DNA from: Pseudomonadota bacterium
Lineage (GTDB): Bacteria > Myxococcota_A > Polyangia > Polyangiales > Polyangiaceae
Assembly (NCBI GenBank): GCA_023402175.1
Contig: JAEXCN010000485.1
Location: 1-44,027 of the forward strand
DNA: 44,027 nt
Direction: 5' to 3'
The notes below the pieces were generated by a model. It was not told the origin of the DNA and searched no databases. It was given only the letters and a program-made list of their open reading frames with translations. Of the stretch, positions 1 through 8,317 are shown one piece after another. Positions within the stretch are counted from its first letter, which is position 1; every line of letters starts with the position of its first letter. Both the position numbers and the translations under genes were made by a program.

Positions 1-634
1 CCGTCCCGTCGGGCATCCCTCCGACCGCGGATGCAGCCACGACTCCGTCGGGGCAGCGAATGCCATGGGTCGTGGTCGGCTCGTCCGGCCCGCGATCGGC
101 GACGAAGACAATCGCGCTCTCGCCGGCGGGAATGGGCCCGGTGTGCTGCACGAGCGTGGCATCGCCCGGATTCGTCCGGTAGACGGACCTCGACAGATCG
201 AGCGACTTACCCTGGAATTCGAGCGAGAGCTCGACGGGCGCCGTGCCGCCGTTCACCACGAACGCGGCGTAGCAGCCTCGGCCGAGCTTGCTCGTGAACT
301 CGGGCGGCTGCATGTAGAACTCGCAGCCGTTGGAGCTTCGATCGATGTTCGCGGCCGCACACGGCTCCTGGCAGACGCCGGCGCCGCAGGCGAGGTTCGG
401 AGGACACGTCTCGACGACTTCACCGGTGCAGGTCTGGATGACCGAACGGCCGTCGAGCGAACATTGAAGGAGGCACTCCCCGGCGTCGACTCCGCCGTCG
501 ATCGGATCGAACGGCCCGCCGCCGACGTCGAACGTAGGGCGATGGTCGCCGCAGGCGACCACAGGCGCCGCGGCGAGCGCCCCCGCGCACACGAGCGCGA
601 TCGCAGCCGTGGAGATCTCTCGAGAACGATTCAT
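1..634 (-). CDS. IgGFc-binding-like secreted protein, N-terminal part (cut by window edge)
   Basis: Reading the minus strand from the ATG at 634 gives an open frame of 211 codons that runs off the left edge without a stop. It opens with a signal peptide (MNRSREISTAAIALVCAG, with a possible lipobox PVVAC near residue 29), then an Asp/Gly-rich linker, a Cys cluster (CLLQCSLDG, CGAGVCQEPC) and the segment NGCEFYMQP followed by GCYAAFVVNGG. Proteins with a GCEFY block of this kind in myxobacteria resemble the IgGFc-binding N-terminal domain, but the match here is from memory of the pattern only. The start codon overlaps the stop of the RCC1 gene (ATGA, 631-634), so it is the last visible gene of the ECF-sigma cassette. 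The function is unknown. Surface or secreted location is likely. Confidence 0.7.
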   Translation of the reverse strand, partial: MNRSREISTAAIALVCAGALAAAPVVACGDHRPTFDVGGGPFDPIDGGVDAGECLLQCSLDGRSVIQTCTGEVVETCPPNLACGAGVCQEPCAAANIDRSSNGCEFYMQPPEFTSKLGRGCYAAFVVNGGTAPVELSLEFQGKSLDLSRSVYRTNPGDATLVQHTGPIPAGESAIVFVADRGPDEPTTTHGIRCPDGVVAASAVGGMPDGT

Positions 635-1989
635 GGCAGTACGATCTCCTGAGGGACGAGGCTCGGGAACGCGACCTGACCGCCGCCGAGCTGACCGACC
701 GAGTCGTCGCCCCAGCAGAAGACGCGCCCGCTCGTGAGGAGCGCGCACGTCGATTTCATCGTGGTCCTCACCTGCGCGACCGGCTCGGGGAGATCGATCT
801 TGACGGGGGAGAGCGCGTAGTCGCGTGTGCCGTCACCGACCTGACCCTGGCGGTTGTCGCCCCAGCAATAGAGCGATCCCGAGGCGCCGGCGGCGCAGCC
901 GCGGAGCAGGTTCCAATTGGAATCGGACGCAGACGTCGCCACGAAGACGACGCGCTCCGGGATGACGACTCGCTCGGGGAGGGCACGCTCGAGAGGCGGT
1001 GAGCCGTTGTAGCCAGGCTGCTTCCTCGGTGCCCCCCAACAAAGGGCGGCCGCTCCGGCGACGGCGCAGACATTGTCGTTGGAGGCGTCGATCTGCGTGA
1101 CGTCGGTCAGCAAAAGCGGGCGCGGGTACGGATCCGGGAACAGCGACGACACACGCGCGATGGGCGGGTTCGCTCCCCAGCTGATCGCCGTACCGTCGTC
1201 GCGAACGGCGAACGTGGCATTGCCGATTGCGAGGTCACGGATCGGCGCGCCCGGAGGCACCTCCGCTTCCGTCGGCGGATACGCCTTCGAGGCGCTCGCG
1301 CCCGTGACGGGGACCATGACCTGTCCGTTCTGGTTCGTACCCCAGCAAAGCACTCCCTCGTCGACCACCGCGCAGGCGGTCGCGGCGCTCGCCGAAGGCC
1401 TCGCGACACGGATCGTCTTCGCGGGAGGGATCGGAAGCTTGACCGGGGTGAGCGCCTTCGTGGTCGCCGCGGAGGTCTGGAGCCAGGGGCCCGTCCCCCA
1501 GCACCATGTGTCGCCGTTCTTGTCGATCGCGCACGCACGATCGAGCTCGACGATGTCGGCGAGGCCGATCACACGTGCAGCCCTCGCGCTCGGCGCGCTG
1601 CCCGCCTCCGGACCGCGTCCGAGCTGGCCGTTCACGTTGTCGCCCCAGCACGCCACGGTCTCGTCCTGGAGGAGGACACAGAAGCCTTCGCCCAGGATTG
1701 TCACGAGCGCCGTGGCGCAAGGCGTGCCCGTGCAGACGACGGGCAGCGGCAATGGCAGCGGTCCGGCGTCGGGCATGGTGGCGTCTTCCTTCGAAGCGTC
1801 GCTCGTCGCACCGTCACGGACGCCTCCGTCGTCGTCGGGAGCAGCCTGCGCCGACGCGTCCGCGTCTTCGTCGCCGACGAAATCAGCGCTCGGATCGCTC
1901 GAGCAGCTCGCGGTCGCGCTCGCCACGCCCGCGGTCACGGCGAGCACGCCGAAGAGCCGCAGATCAAGGAGTCGTTTTGTGAAATGCAC
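631..1989 (-). CDS. RCC1-repeat lipoprotein
   Basis: A 452-residue protein starting at GTG (1989), preceded by GGGGAC. The N-terminus is a lipoprotein signal peptide (SATASC lipobox, Cys about 29) followed by an Asp/Ala-rich spacer typical of surface lipoproteins. The body carries at least six RCC1/BLIP-II-like repeats with the core CWGxNxxGQLG: ACWGDNVNGQLG, CWGTGPW, LCWGTNQNGQV, SWGANPP, YCWGDNRQGQVG and FCWGDDSVGQLG. This predicts a seven-bladed beta-propeller outside the cell. In bacteria such propellers are mostly uncharacterised binding modules. The start overlaps the end of the upstream gene by 26 bases, and the stop overlaps the next start as ATGA, so it should be co-translated within the ECF cassette. 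Ligand unknown. Confidence 0.85.
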   Translation of the reverse strand: MHFTKRLLDLRLFGVLAVTAGVASATASCSSDPSADFVGDEDADASAQAAPDDDGGVRDGATSDASKEDATMPDAGPLPLPLPVVCTGTPCATALVTILGEGFCVLLQDETVACWGDNVNGQLGRGPEAGSAPSARAARVIGLADIVELDRACAIDKNGDTWCWGTGPWLQTSAATTKALTPVKLPIPPAKTIRVARPSASAATACAVVDEGVLCWGTNQNGQVMVPVTGASASKAYPPTEAEVPPGAPIRDLAIGNATFAVRDDGTAISWGANPPIARVSSLFPDPYPRPLLLTDVTQIDASNDNVCAVAGAAALCWGAPRKQPGYNGSPPLERALPERVVIPERVVFVATSASDSNWNLLRGCAAGASGSLYCWGDNRQGQVGDGTRDYALSPVKIDLPEPVAQVRTTMKSTCALLTSGRVFCWGDDSVGQLGGGQVAFPSLVPQEIVLP

Positions 1990-3259
1990 GATCCGTCCCC
2001 ACTGCCCAGAGGTTTGATGTCGAAGTGCCGCGAATCTTTAGGAGGCTAGATTCGTTTGGAAGTCCATTGAGCGCGATCGTCGAATATTGAAATGAGGCCG
2101 CGTCGCTCCAGATGGCCGAGCCGTGGACGATCCTGTAGGTATCGGCGACGAGCCAGGCCTCGTCGAGGGAGCCGGACCAGAGCGACCCAAACTGCTGCCC
2201 TAGCCCAGGCTTCACCTCCGTGACCGACACTTCTCCCTGACCGTCGACGGCGATCTTCACGAGCACAGCGCCTTGCGGCCTATAGCTCACGCCGACGATT
2301 TCACCCGGTGTGATCGAGATGAAATCGGTCAGTGCCGGCACCATCGGATAACCCGGTTTCTCGACGCAGGAGAGAGGCCCGTTCTGCACGCCGTCGACGA
2401 TGCGCTGGTATCCGGCCGCCGTCTTGCGCACGATGGTCGTGCATCGGAGGTTGCTGCCGCGCGCCGCGACGAACCAGATGTCGTCGGGTACCCCGACACC
2501 ACCTTGCAGCCAGAGCGTCGTCGGATCGTCATCGGTGTACTCGACCGTCCAGGATGGCGTGCCAGCGTCGCCGACGACGCCCCCGTCCGCGTCGAGATCA
2601 CCGGTCATGCGGTAAATCCTCCCGCAGGAGAGCGCGTAAACGTCGCCGCCGATGCCCCACACCCTTAAATCTCGCTGGGTGTCGCAATCGAATCGCGTGC
2701 TCGTCCACGTCCACGCCGTCGCGGGAGGGATCGGTCGCTTTCCATGAAAGAGAAATCCACCCCAGGTACCCGTAAACGTGGTCGAAGTGAGGTCTATCGA
2801 GTAATAGACTTCGTCCTCGTTTGGCGCCCAAATGCGATTGGGATTGCCAGGGATACCTCGCTGCGTGCCGTCGTCGATGTATTTCCAGCCCGTGCCCGGA
2901 GCGATGTCTTCGTTCCATTCGATGACCCGGTTGCCTCGGGTCGTGCTCCAGACACTGGCGAAGGCCTTCTTCTCGAACGGCCAGATGTCCCTGATGGTGA
3001 GCTCCGGATCGGGCAGCTCGGTGAGGCACCAGCCTGCGGCGCTGCACGTCTGAAGGGACCCACTCTCCGGGGCGGTCACGTCTGGCAGAGCCGCGCAATC
3101 GGCCGAGGCGTCCGTCGTGCTGTCGCCGCCGTCGCCGAGGGGCGTCTGTCCACCGTCAGGGCCAGGCGGCGGCGTCACCTCGTCCTCGGACGAAGCGCAT
3201 GCGGCGGCGGCGGCGATCGCAACGGCGACCGTCGTGAAACGGAAGTACCGAGCTCTCAT
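1964..3259 (-). CDS. Lipoprotein of unknown function, beta-propeller-like
   Basis: A 431-residue protein whose ATG at 3259 is preceded by a strong GGAGGAAAACC ribosome site. Signal peptide with lipobox (AAAAAC, Cys about 21), then an acidic and proline-rich linker. The body is rich in Trp and Gly with short motifs of the kind NLWAVGTDRAFHK near the C-terminus and DIWPFEKKAFASVWS near residue 90, consistent with a degenerate beta-propeller related to the product of the next upstream gene. No catalytic motif is visible. The start forms an ATGA overlap with the upstream gene (3256-3259). It belongs to the same ECF-sigma cassette. Identity beyond extracytoplasmic lipoprotein is not recognised. 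Confidence 0.75.
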   Translation of the reverse strand: MRARYFRFTTVAVAIAAAAACASSEDEVTPPPGPDGGQTPLGDGGDSTTDASADCAALPDVTAPESGSLQTCSAAGWCLTELPDPELTIRDIWPFEKKAFASVWSTTRGNRVIEWNEDIAPGTGWKYIDDGTQRGIPGNPNRIWAPNEDEVYYSIDLTSTTFTGTWGGFLFHGKRPIPPATAWTWTSTRFDCDTQRDLRVWGIGGDVYALSCGRIYRMTGDLDADGGVVGDAGTPSWTVEYTDDDPTTLWLQGGVGVPDDIWFVAARGSNLRCTTIVRKTAAGYQRIVDGVQNGPLSCVEKPGYPMVPALTDFISITPGEIVGVSYRPQGAVLVKIAVDGQGEVSVTEVKPGLGQQFGSLWSGSLDEAWLVADTYRIVHGSAIWSDAASFQYSTIALNGLPNESSLLKIRGTSTSNLWAVGTDRAFHKTTP

Positions 3260-4497
3260 GGTTTTCCTCCGAGCGAAAGGAATACTCCGTCACCGCCAAT
3301 CCAGACGCGTCCCGGCGCCGGAGTCCACACCGCGAACAGATCGGGGCGCCGGCTCCCGAGTCCCGCGATCTCCACGCGTGACCAGGATGTGCCATCGTAG
3401 TGAAGAACAGTGGCCGCATCGCCGACGGCCCAGACGTCGGTCGGGGACGAGCCCCACACCGCGCGGAGCGTCTCGGTCGACGGAACGTCCGTGACCACGT
3501 CCCAGGCGAACGGGTGACCGGCGTAGTGACGAATCACGCCCCGTCCGCCGACCGCCCACGCGTCCGTCGCCGAAGCGGCCCAGACGCCGTTGAGGTCCGC
3601 CCACGTCTGGCTGTCGAAGGGCTTGAACGCGGGAGTGGCGCTCTGCGCTCCGGTGATGTGGATGATGTTGCCGGAATAGCCGACGATCCAGAGATCGTCT
3701 GCCGAGCTGCCGTGGACGCTCGTCATCTGACGACAACCGAGCGTCGCGCAGGTCCCCCCCGGGAGCACCTGCGCGACCTGGAGGCGGTTTGTCTCCGGCA
3801 CGACGCGAAGGCGCCAGATGCCGTTCACGCGACTCTGCAGGGCGGTGAGGGAGCCGCCCGGTTCGGGGATCTTCTCGATCGTGGTGAGCCACACCCACTC
3901 GGCGCCCTCCGCGATCCATGCCGAGCCGACGCGCTTGGTCGAGTTTTGGAGCTCCAAAAGGGACCCGGACGGCTCGCCGACTGCGACCCAGCCGCCAGCG
4001 GACGGGGGCCCCGCGTCGACACCTGCGGCCGCCGCGTCGAAGTTGCGTCGGTAGATGGAGGAGAGCGTCGAGATCGCGACCTCGTCTTCGTCGCGCAGCC
4101 ACACGTCCTGCATCGTCTCCGTGGTGCCCGTATCGGACCGCTTCCACGACGTACCGTCGTAGTGCGCGACCGTGCCGTTGACACCGACGAGCCACACGTC
4201 GGAAGCGTTGCGCGCGCGAATCGCGTTGATCCGCGTTCGTAGATCGAGCGGTCCGCCTTCCAAGCTCGGCTCGAAGGGACCGAAGGAACAGAGCACGTCG
4301 TCGGTGCACGGGAGCGATGGATCATCCCTCGCGTCGTTGTCGGCGACGGCATCGGAGCCTGCGTCCACGGAAGGAACGGACACGTTGGGCGGAGGCTCGG
4401 AGTCCGAAGCGAGCTCGTTGCTGGCGCAGGCGACGAACATCGCCAGGGATGCGCCGCAGCCGAGCGCGATAGACGCGGAGAACCAGCGGACGTTCAT
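3256..4497 (-). CDS. WAVG-repeat beta-propeller lipoprotein
   Basis: A 413-residue protein. I chose the ATG at 4497 because it begins a proper lipoprotein signal peptide (MNVRWFSASIALGCGASLAM, lipobox FVAC) and forms ATGA with the upstream gene. A longer frame to 4596 is only antisense-type extension. Repeats of the type D-x-W-x-V-G-x-x-G-x-x-x-H-Y-D-G-T-S-W recur: VWLVGVNGTVAHYDGTSW, LWIVGYSGNIIH, AWAVGGRGVIRHYAG and VWAVGDAATVLHYDGTSW. These are beta-propeller blades common in myxobacterial surface proteins and often labelled BNR or photosynthesis-stability-factor-like by automated pipelines. No catalytic residues are apparent, so a binding or scaffold role is the cautious reading. Confidence 0.8.
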   Translation of the reverse strand: MNVRWFSASIALGCGASLAMFVACASNELASDSEPPPNVSVPSVDAGSDAVADNDARDDPSLPCTDDVLCSFGPFEPSLEGGPLDLRTRINAIRARNASDVWLVGVNGTVAHYDGTSWKRSDTGTTETMQDVWLRDEDEVAISTLSSIYRRNFDAAAAGVDAGPPSAGGWVAVGEPSGSLLELQNSTKRVGSAWIAEGAEWVWLTTIEKIPEPGGSLTALQSRVNGIWRLRVVPETNRLQVAQVLPGGTCATLGCRQMTSVHGSSADDLWIVGYSGNIIHITGAQSATPAFKPFDSQTWADLNGVWAASATDAWAVGGRGVIRHYAGHPFAWDVVTDVPSTETLRAVWGSSPTDVWAVGDAATVLHYDGTSWSRVEIAGLGSRRPDLFAVWTPAPGRVWIGGDGVFLSLGGKP

Positions 4498-5708
4498 TGC
4501 GTAAAGACTCCTCCGTCGCACACTTCGACGACGCAACCACCGAGCACGCACGGCTGTCCCGCCACGAGGTCGCACGTATTGCCGCAAGCCCCGCAATTTC
4601 GCGGGTCGGATAGGAGGTTCGTCTCGCAGCCGTCCTTCGAGTCCCCGTTACAGTCGCCGCGGCCCTCGGCGCAGCCGTACTTGCATGACCCGAACGAACA
4701 GTGGGCGGCGCCGGTCACCGTCGGCGTGTTGTTGAGGCAGTCGATCGAGCAAGAACCGCAATGGCGCGGATCGGTCAGGATGTCGATGCATTCGTCCCCG
4801 CACAGCGTCCTGCCTGGCGGGCAGGCACACTCGTAAACGTTGTTTCGGTTGCGGATGCACGTCTGGCCGGGATCGCACGCCTTTCCGCATGCACCGCAGT
4901 TGTCCGGCGAGAGGATGTGGGTCTCACAGCCGTTCGCGCCTACACCATCACAGTCCCGGTACTCTGATGTGCATTTTTCGTGACCGCACTCGCCGCCCGC
5001 GCAGCCGAAATACATGTTAGAGCGCGGGAGCGCGCCGTCGTCAGGCTTACATACAACTCCGCAGCCCCCGCAATTCATGTCATCGAGCATCGGGTCGCTG
5101 CACGAAGCCGGCAGGCCAGGCCCTGGAGGCGGGCAGTACTGGTGCCCCGGATCACATCCGCATTGGTTGTCGGGGCGATCGCCGATGTGGACGCAGGGCT
5201 TCTTCGGATCCGTGCATCGGTCTCCGCAGCCGTTGCAGTTCTCGTTGGTCCCGAGCAGGACCTCACAGCCGTCGTCGATGACGCCGTTGCAATCGGCGTA
5301 GTGGATCCCCGCAGCGTTGGAAGAACATTCGCTGACGCACTGACCGTCGACGCAGTCGAACTTCATATTCGCCGTGCCGGCCGTTCGGCAAACGAGCCCG
5401 CACGCGCCGCAGTTTCGCAGATCCGACCTGAGGTCGACGTCGCAAGCGAAGGGTGACGTCGGGCACGTCGTCCGTCCGGCAGGGCACTTGTTCGACGGGC
5501 AGTATTGCGTGAGCTCTGCGCGCGCGTCGGGCTCGCCTGCATCGGACGATTCGACGAACGGAGGAGGGCTACCTGCGTCGTCTACGACGCCATACCCGAG
5601 CGTCCTGAAGGACGACGTGCAGGCGAAGACGAAGAGTCCCGCGGACGCGAAGAGAACCGTTGCCATGCGCGCCATCCAGCGGCGCTCGCTCCTCTGCGCC
5701 GAGCTCAT
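4494..5708 (-). CDS. Cysteine-rich repeat lipoprotein (NCGACG repeats)
   Basis: A 404-residue protein from the ATG at 5708, which overlaps the upstream stop as ATGA. The signal peptide ends in a lipobox (LFVFACTS). Six or more cysteine-rich repeats follow, with the cores LRNCGACGLVC, NENCNGCGDRC, MNCGGCGVVC, DNCGACGKAC, RHCGSCSIDC and RNCGACGNTC, each separated by a DCNGxxxDGCE-type link. This repeat class is abundant in Sorangium and relatives and has often been mislabelled tryptophan synthase alpha chain in databases. That label should not be believed. Cysteine spacing implies disulfide-stabilised small modules on the cell surface. The ligand or function is unknown. It is the first lipoprotein behind the sigma factor and its putative regulator. 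Confidence 0.85.
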   Translation of the reverse strand: MSSAQRSERRWMARMATVLFASAGLFVFACTSSFRTLGYGVVDDAGSPPPFVESSDAGEPDARAELTQYCPSNKCPAGRTTCPTSPFACDVDLRSDLRNCGACGLVCRTAGTANMKFDCVDGQCVSECSSNAAGIHYADCNGVIDDGCEVLLGTNENCNGCGDRCTDPKKPCVHIGDRPDNQCGCDPGHQYCPPPGPGLPASCSDPMLDDMNCGGCGVVCKPDDGALPRSNMYFGCAGGECGHEKCTSEYRDCDGVGANGCETHILSPDNCGACGKACDPGQTCIRNRNNVYECACPPGRTLCGDECIDILTDPRHCGSCSIDCLNNTPTVTGAAHCSFGSCKYGCAEGRGDCNGDSKDGCETNLLSDPRNCGACGNTCDLVAGQPCVLGGCVVEVCDGGVFTQ

Positions 5709-6463
5709 GGCGTCACCTCGAGACCGAGCGCCGACTGAGCGCGCCGGTTGTACGCCGAGTCGGGGTGAGACCTGAGGAAGCGGTGGCCTTTCGCCATTGC
5801 TTCGTCGCGCCGTCCCATCGCAACGAGCGCCTGGATCTCGAGCACGTCCGCCTCCTCGTTGAAGCGTCCGCTTCGGAACCGGCGGCGGTACGTCTCGACG
5901 CGCGCGAGGGTCTCCTCGGGACGCTTGGCGGTGAGGGCCGCGCGCGCGGAGTCGATCATTGCGAGCTCGTCTTGAATGGTCGCATCCGCATCGTCCGAGA
6001 CACTCCGACGAACCGGAGGCGGAGCAGCCGGCTTGCTGGCGACTGCTTCCGCACGCGCCGCCGGCAGAGCATCGATGCGAATCCCTTCCGGTGACGCTGG
6101 CGCCGGAGGCGCAGGCGGCAGATCCGGCGCTGATGCAAGCGCGGGGAGCGCAGGCGGCTGGCTCGGCGCCGATACGGACGCGGGAACGGCTCCCTGCGGG
6201 CCGCTGGACCCGAACGTCGAGAAGAGCGCTGCACCACCGACGCAAGCGACGGCGAGCGCGAGCATCGTCTGTGCGAAGGGAATGCCCGTGCTCGAGGGAG
6301 GATCGTGGGCGTCGGAACGAGCTGCGCGGTGCGCGGCGACGGCCGCGAGCGTTCGCGTCTGTGCCGGCTCGTGCTCCTCTGGGCCGTCGACTTCCGCCGA
6401 ACGGAGGACGCTCGCCAGGTCCTCGGGGAGGTCCGAGTCCAGGAGCGGCTTCATCTGGCTCAT
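5705..6463 (-). CDS. Single-pass membrane protein with TPR-like C-terminus; candidate regulator of the adjacent ECF sigma factor
   Basis: A 252-residue protein that begins inside the sigma gene stop (ATGA, 6460-6463). Residues 1-60 are polar and probably cytoplasmic. Residues 63-84 form one transmembrane helix (MLALAVACVGGAALF). Residues 88-140 are a Pro/Ala-rich linker, and 145-252 are helical with a tetratricopeptide-like pattern (ARVETYRRRFRSGRFNEEAD, LVAMGRRDEAMAKGHRFL). The position directly after an ECF sigma gene and the N-in/C-out topology fit an anti-sigma factor. However, the zinc-binding HxxxCxxC motif of the common class is absent, so this is inference. The TPR-like part could sense or dock envelope components. 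Confidence 0.75.
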   Translation of the reverse strand: MSQMKPLLDSDLPEDLASVLRSAEVDGPEEHEPAQTRTLAAVAAHRAARSDAHDPPSSTGIPFAQTMLALAVACVGGAALFSTFGSSGPQGAVPASVSAPSQPPALPALASAPDLPPAPPAPASPEGIRIDALPAARAEAVASKPAAPPPVRRSVSDDADATIQDELAMIDSARAALTAKRPEETLARVETYRRRFRSGRFNEEADVLEIQALVAMGRRDEAMAKGHRFLRSHPDSAYNRRAQSALGLEVTP

Positions 6464-7077
6464 CGCGCACCTCGAACGATGCGCGGCCCGCGCGACATGA
6501 ACATTTCGCGTGCCCGTCGCAAGCGCGACGCCACGGTCCCTTGAGGAGCTCCGATCATTTCCGAGATCTCCGGCACTGTGAGTCGTTCGAGCTCGAAGAG
6601 GATGAACACGGCGCGGAGCTCGTCAGGCATCGTGTCGAGGATGGTTTGGAGCATCGCCCGAGCCTGGACGCCTTGGAGGTGCTGCTCGGGAGTGGGCCTC
6701 GCGTCGACTTCCGCCTGGACCCGCTCGTCATCGAGGACCTCGTAGCGTCGCTGTACGCGCCGGCGCACGTGGCCCACGGCGTAGATGCACGTCTGGAACA
6801 AGAACCCGCGCTCGTGACGGATCGTTTCGAGCTTGTTGGAGGCGATGATGAAGACTTCCTGGACCACGTCCTCGACGTCCGCCGCCGGCACGCCGAGGCG
6901 CTGTGCGCTCCTCCACACGAAGGCGTGGTGATCCCGAACGAGTCGTTCGAGCGTCCGCGGCTTCGATTCCACCTGGGGCGTCTCACGGTCGTTCGATGCC
7001 ATCGCACGCGGAGCAGCCTGATCCGTCAGCAAAAGCGGTCCGGGAGGGACCCGAGCAAGAACTTGCTCAATCGACAT
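6460..7077 (-). CDS. ECF-family RNA polymerase sigma factor
   Basis: A 205-residue sigma-70-family protein. Region 2 spans about residues 46-112 (LVRDHHAFVWRSAQRLG, DVEDVVQEVFIIA) and region 4 about 140-193 (MPDELRAVFILFELERLTVP, then the helix-turn-helix APQGTVASRLRRARE). Regions 1 and 3 are absent, as is usual for ECF factors. The start at 7077 has no clear ribosome site. An internal ATG at 7002 (MASNDRETP) would shorten the protein by 25 residues without touching region 2. It lies 73 bases downstream of the preceding secreted-protein gene, and a perfect inverted repeat occupies that gap. It probably controls its own cassette of surface lipoproteins. Confidence 0.93.
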   Translation of the reverse strand: MSIEQVLARVPPGPLLLTDQAAPRAMASNDRETPQVESKPRTLERLVRDHHAFVWRSAQRLGVPAADVEDVVQEVFIIASNKLETIRHERGFLFQTCIYAVGHVRRRVQRRYEVLDDERVQAEVDARPTPEQHLQGVQARAMLQTILDTMPDELRAVFILFELERLTVPEISEMIGAPQGTVASRLRRAREMFMSRGPRIVRGAR

Positions 7078-7098
7078 GCCATCGTTGTGAACCGCAGC

Positions 7099-7119
7099 TT
7101 TCGCGATCCGATCGCGAAA
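7099..7119. promoter_or_regulatory. Perfect 10-bp inverted repeat upstream of the ECF sigma gene
   Basis: The arms are TTTCGCGATC (7099-7108) and GATCGCGAAA (7110-7119) with a single central base. It sits 22-42 bases before the sigma start codon and between two genes of one strand. A one-base spacer favours a dimeric-repressor operator. A hairpin (8-bp stem, 5-base loop) is also possible. There is no T-run on the minus strand as in a typical terminator. Confidence 0.5.
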
Positions 7120-7150
7120 ACGTCATCGCCGAGGAAGATCGCCGAGAACG

Positions 7151-8221
7151 CTAACGAAAGCGGGCGACAGCGGCGACGCCGGCACTCCCCTCGAACAGCA
7201 CAGCCGGCGCGGCATACGCGACGCGCGGAGGGTCTCGCACGTCGAAGCGCGGTCGTTCGAACGGCACGAGGACGGTCGCGGCAAGCTCGAGCGCAAACCA
7301 GGGGGCCACCGCGATTCCGCCTCGAACCGCGCCGGTCGAAGCCGTCCAGCGCTCGCTCACCGGCTCGTGTCGGGGGAGGTCAGCCGCGATCCCGGTGACC
7401 GAGCCAACATCGACCCCGAGATACGCGCCGACGAAACACGGCCCGATCGAAACGCGCGCCGCCGCCTCGAGGCGTGCGCTCTTGAGCCGGAAGTGCACAT
7501 TGCCGGCACGTTCGGGCGTCGTGGTGAAGTCGGACCAACCCCACGAGAGCCGAAGCGCCGGTGCAATCCGGTCTACTCCGATTGTCCGGGACAGCTCCGC
7601 GTGAACGCGCGCCCCCCAGCTCGGCTCTGGCGCGCGCGTATGATTCGCGGCGAGCCCTCCGCTCCACGTCCACATCTCACCTGAGGGACGCGATGGCCGT
7701 TGCGGGGACCTCACCGGAGCCCGTGCCCTCGGCCTTTTGGGCTTCCCCCGGGCCTCACTGGTCCGTGGAACGAACGTCGTCGGCGGCGCTGGCGCCTCGC
7801 TCGCAGGCTCCGGCTCCGGCTCCGATTCGCCGCTCGAGGTGGGCTCCGAAAGCGGGTCGAGCGCGATGGCGACGAAGACGACGAGCGACATCGCCACCGC
7901 CTTGCACGACCCGGCTCGAATCGCGCGCGTGTTCGGGGACGTTCCCGGCTGACGGATCACGAGCTGTCCGGCGAATGACCCGCCTTCACGCACGATCCGG
8001 ACGTCGAAGGAGCGCGCGTCCGCGCCGTCGACCCAGCTCGCCTGGATGCGCGGCGACAGCGAGGCGACGAAGTCGCGCTCCGAGGGGCAGCCCGCCGGAG
8101 CCTCGTAGCTCAGATGAAGCCGCGAAGCTGCGTCGTCGGCGCGCGCTTCCGAGGAACGAAGGACGGCGCAACCGCCCGCGACGAGAGCAGTGATGGCTCC
8201 TCGCAGCAACGAGCGCATCAT
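7151..8221 (-). CDS. Secreted myxobacterial protein of unknown function
   Basis: About 356 residues from the ATG at 8221 (MMRSLLRGAITALVAGG). An alternative ATG lies six codons upstream at 8239. The signal peptide probably ends at SEARA/DD by signal peptidase I. The conserved opening (LHLSYEAPAGCPSERDF) is a block I recognise from many uncharacterised myxobacterial proteins. A hydrophobic stretch (AVAMSLVVFVAIALDPL) near residue 115 and a Pro/Ser/Glu-rich linker precede a C-terminal half of alternating polar/hydrophobic strands that could form a beta-barrel or beta-sandwich. It is upstream of the ECF sigma gene on the same strand with 73 bases between, so it may be the first gene of that cassette. 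Function not recognised. Confidence 0.75.
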   Translation of the reverse strand: MMRSLLRGAITALVAGGCAVLRSSEARADDAASRLHLSYEAPAGCPSERDFVASLSPRIQASWVDGADARSFDVRIVREGGSFAGQLVIRQPGTSPNTRAIRAGSCKAVAMSLVVFVAIALDPLSEPTSSGESEPEPEPASEAPAPPTTFVPRTSEARGKPKRPRARAPVRSPQRPSRPSGEMWTWSGGLAANHTRAPEPSWGARVHAELSRTIGVDRIAPALRLSWGWSDFTTTPERAGNVHFRLKSARLEAAARVSIGPCFVGAYLGVDVGSVTGIAADLPRHEPVSERWTASTGAVRGGIAVAPWFALELAATVLVPFERPRFDVRDPPRVAYAAPAVLFEGSAGVAAVARFR

Positions 8222-8230
8222 CCCGGAGGG

Positions 8231-8236
8231 ACCATA
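8231..8236 (-). promoter_or_regulatory. Candidate -10 box (TATGGT) for the gene starting at 8221
   Basis: On the minus strand TATGGT ends nine bases before the ATG, and no Shine-Dalgarno is present. This fits a leaderless or near-leaderless transcript. No clear -35 is seen. Confidence 0.3.
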
Positions 8237-8317
8237 CATCAGCGGCCGCCGCGGGTGCGCCGCCTCGCGCTGCCCTGAGCTCGTTCCCCGAACGATCGGG
8301 TAGTGGAGATCGTCACG

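Noticed and set aside
1073..2017. Long plus-strand open frame antisense to the RCC1 lipoprotein gene
   Set aside because: It mirrors the third-position GC bias of the real gene, has no domain, and the minus-strand frame has clear repeats and a signal peptide.
5959..7398. Plus-strand open frame of 479 codons across the sigma and anti-sigma-like genes
   Set aside because: Arg/Ala/His-rich composition typical of antisense frames in GC-rich DNA. It crosses several real genes.
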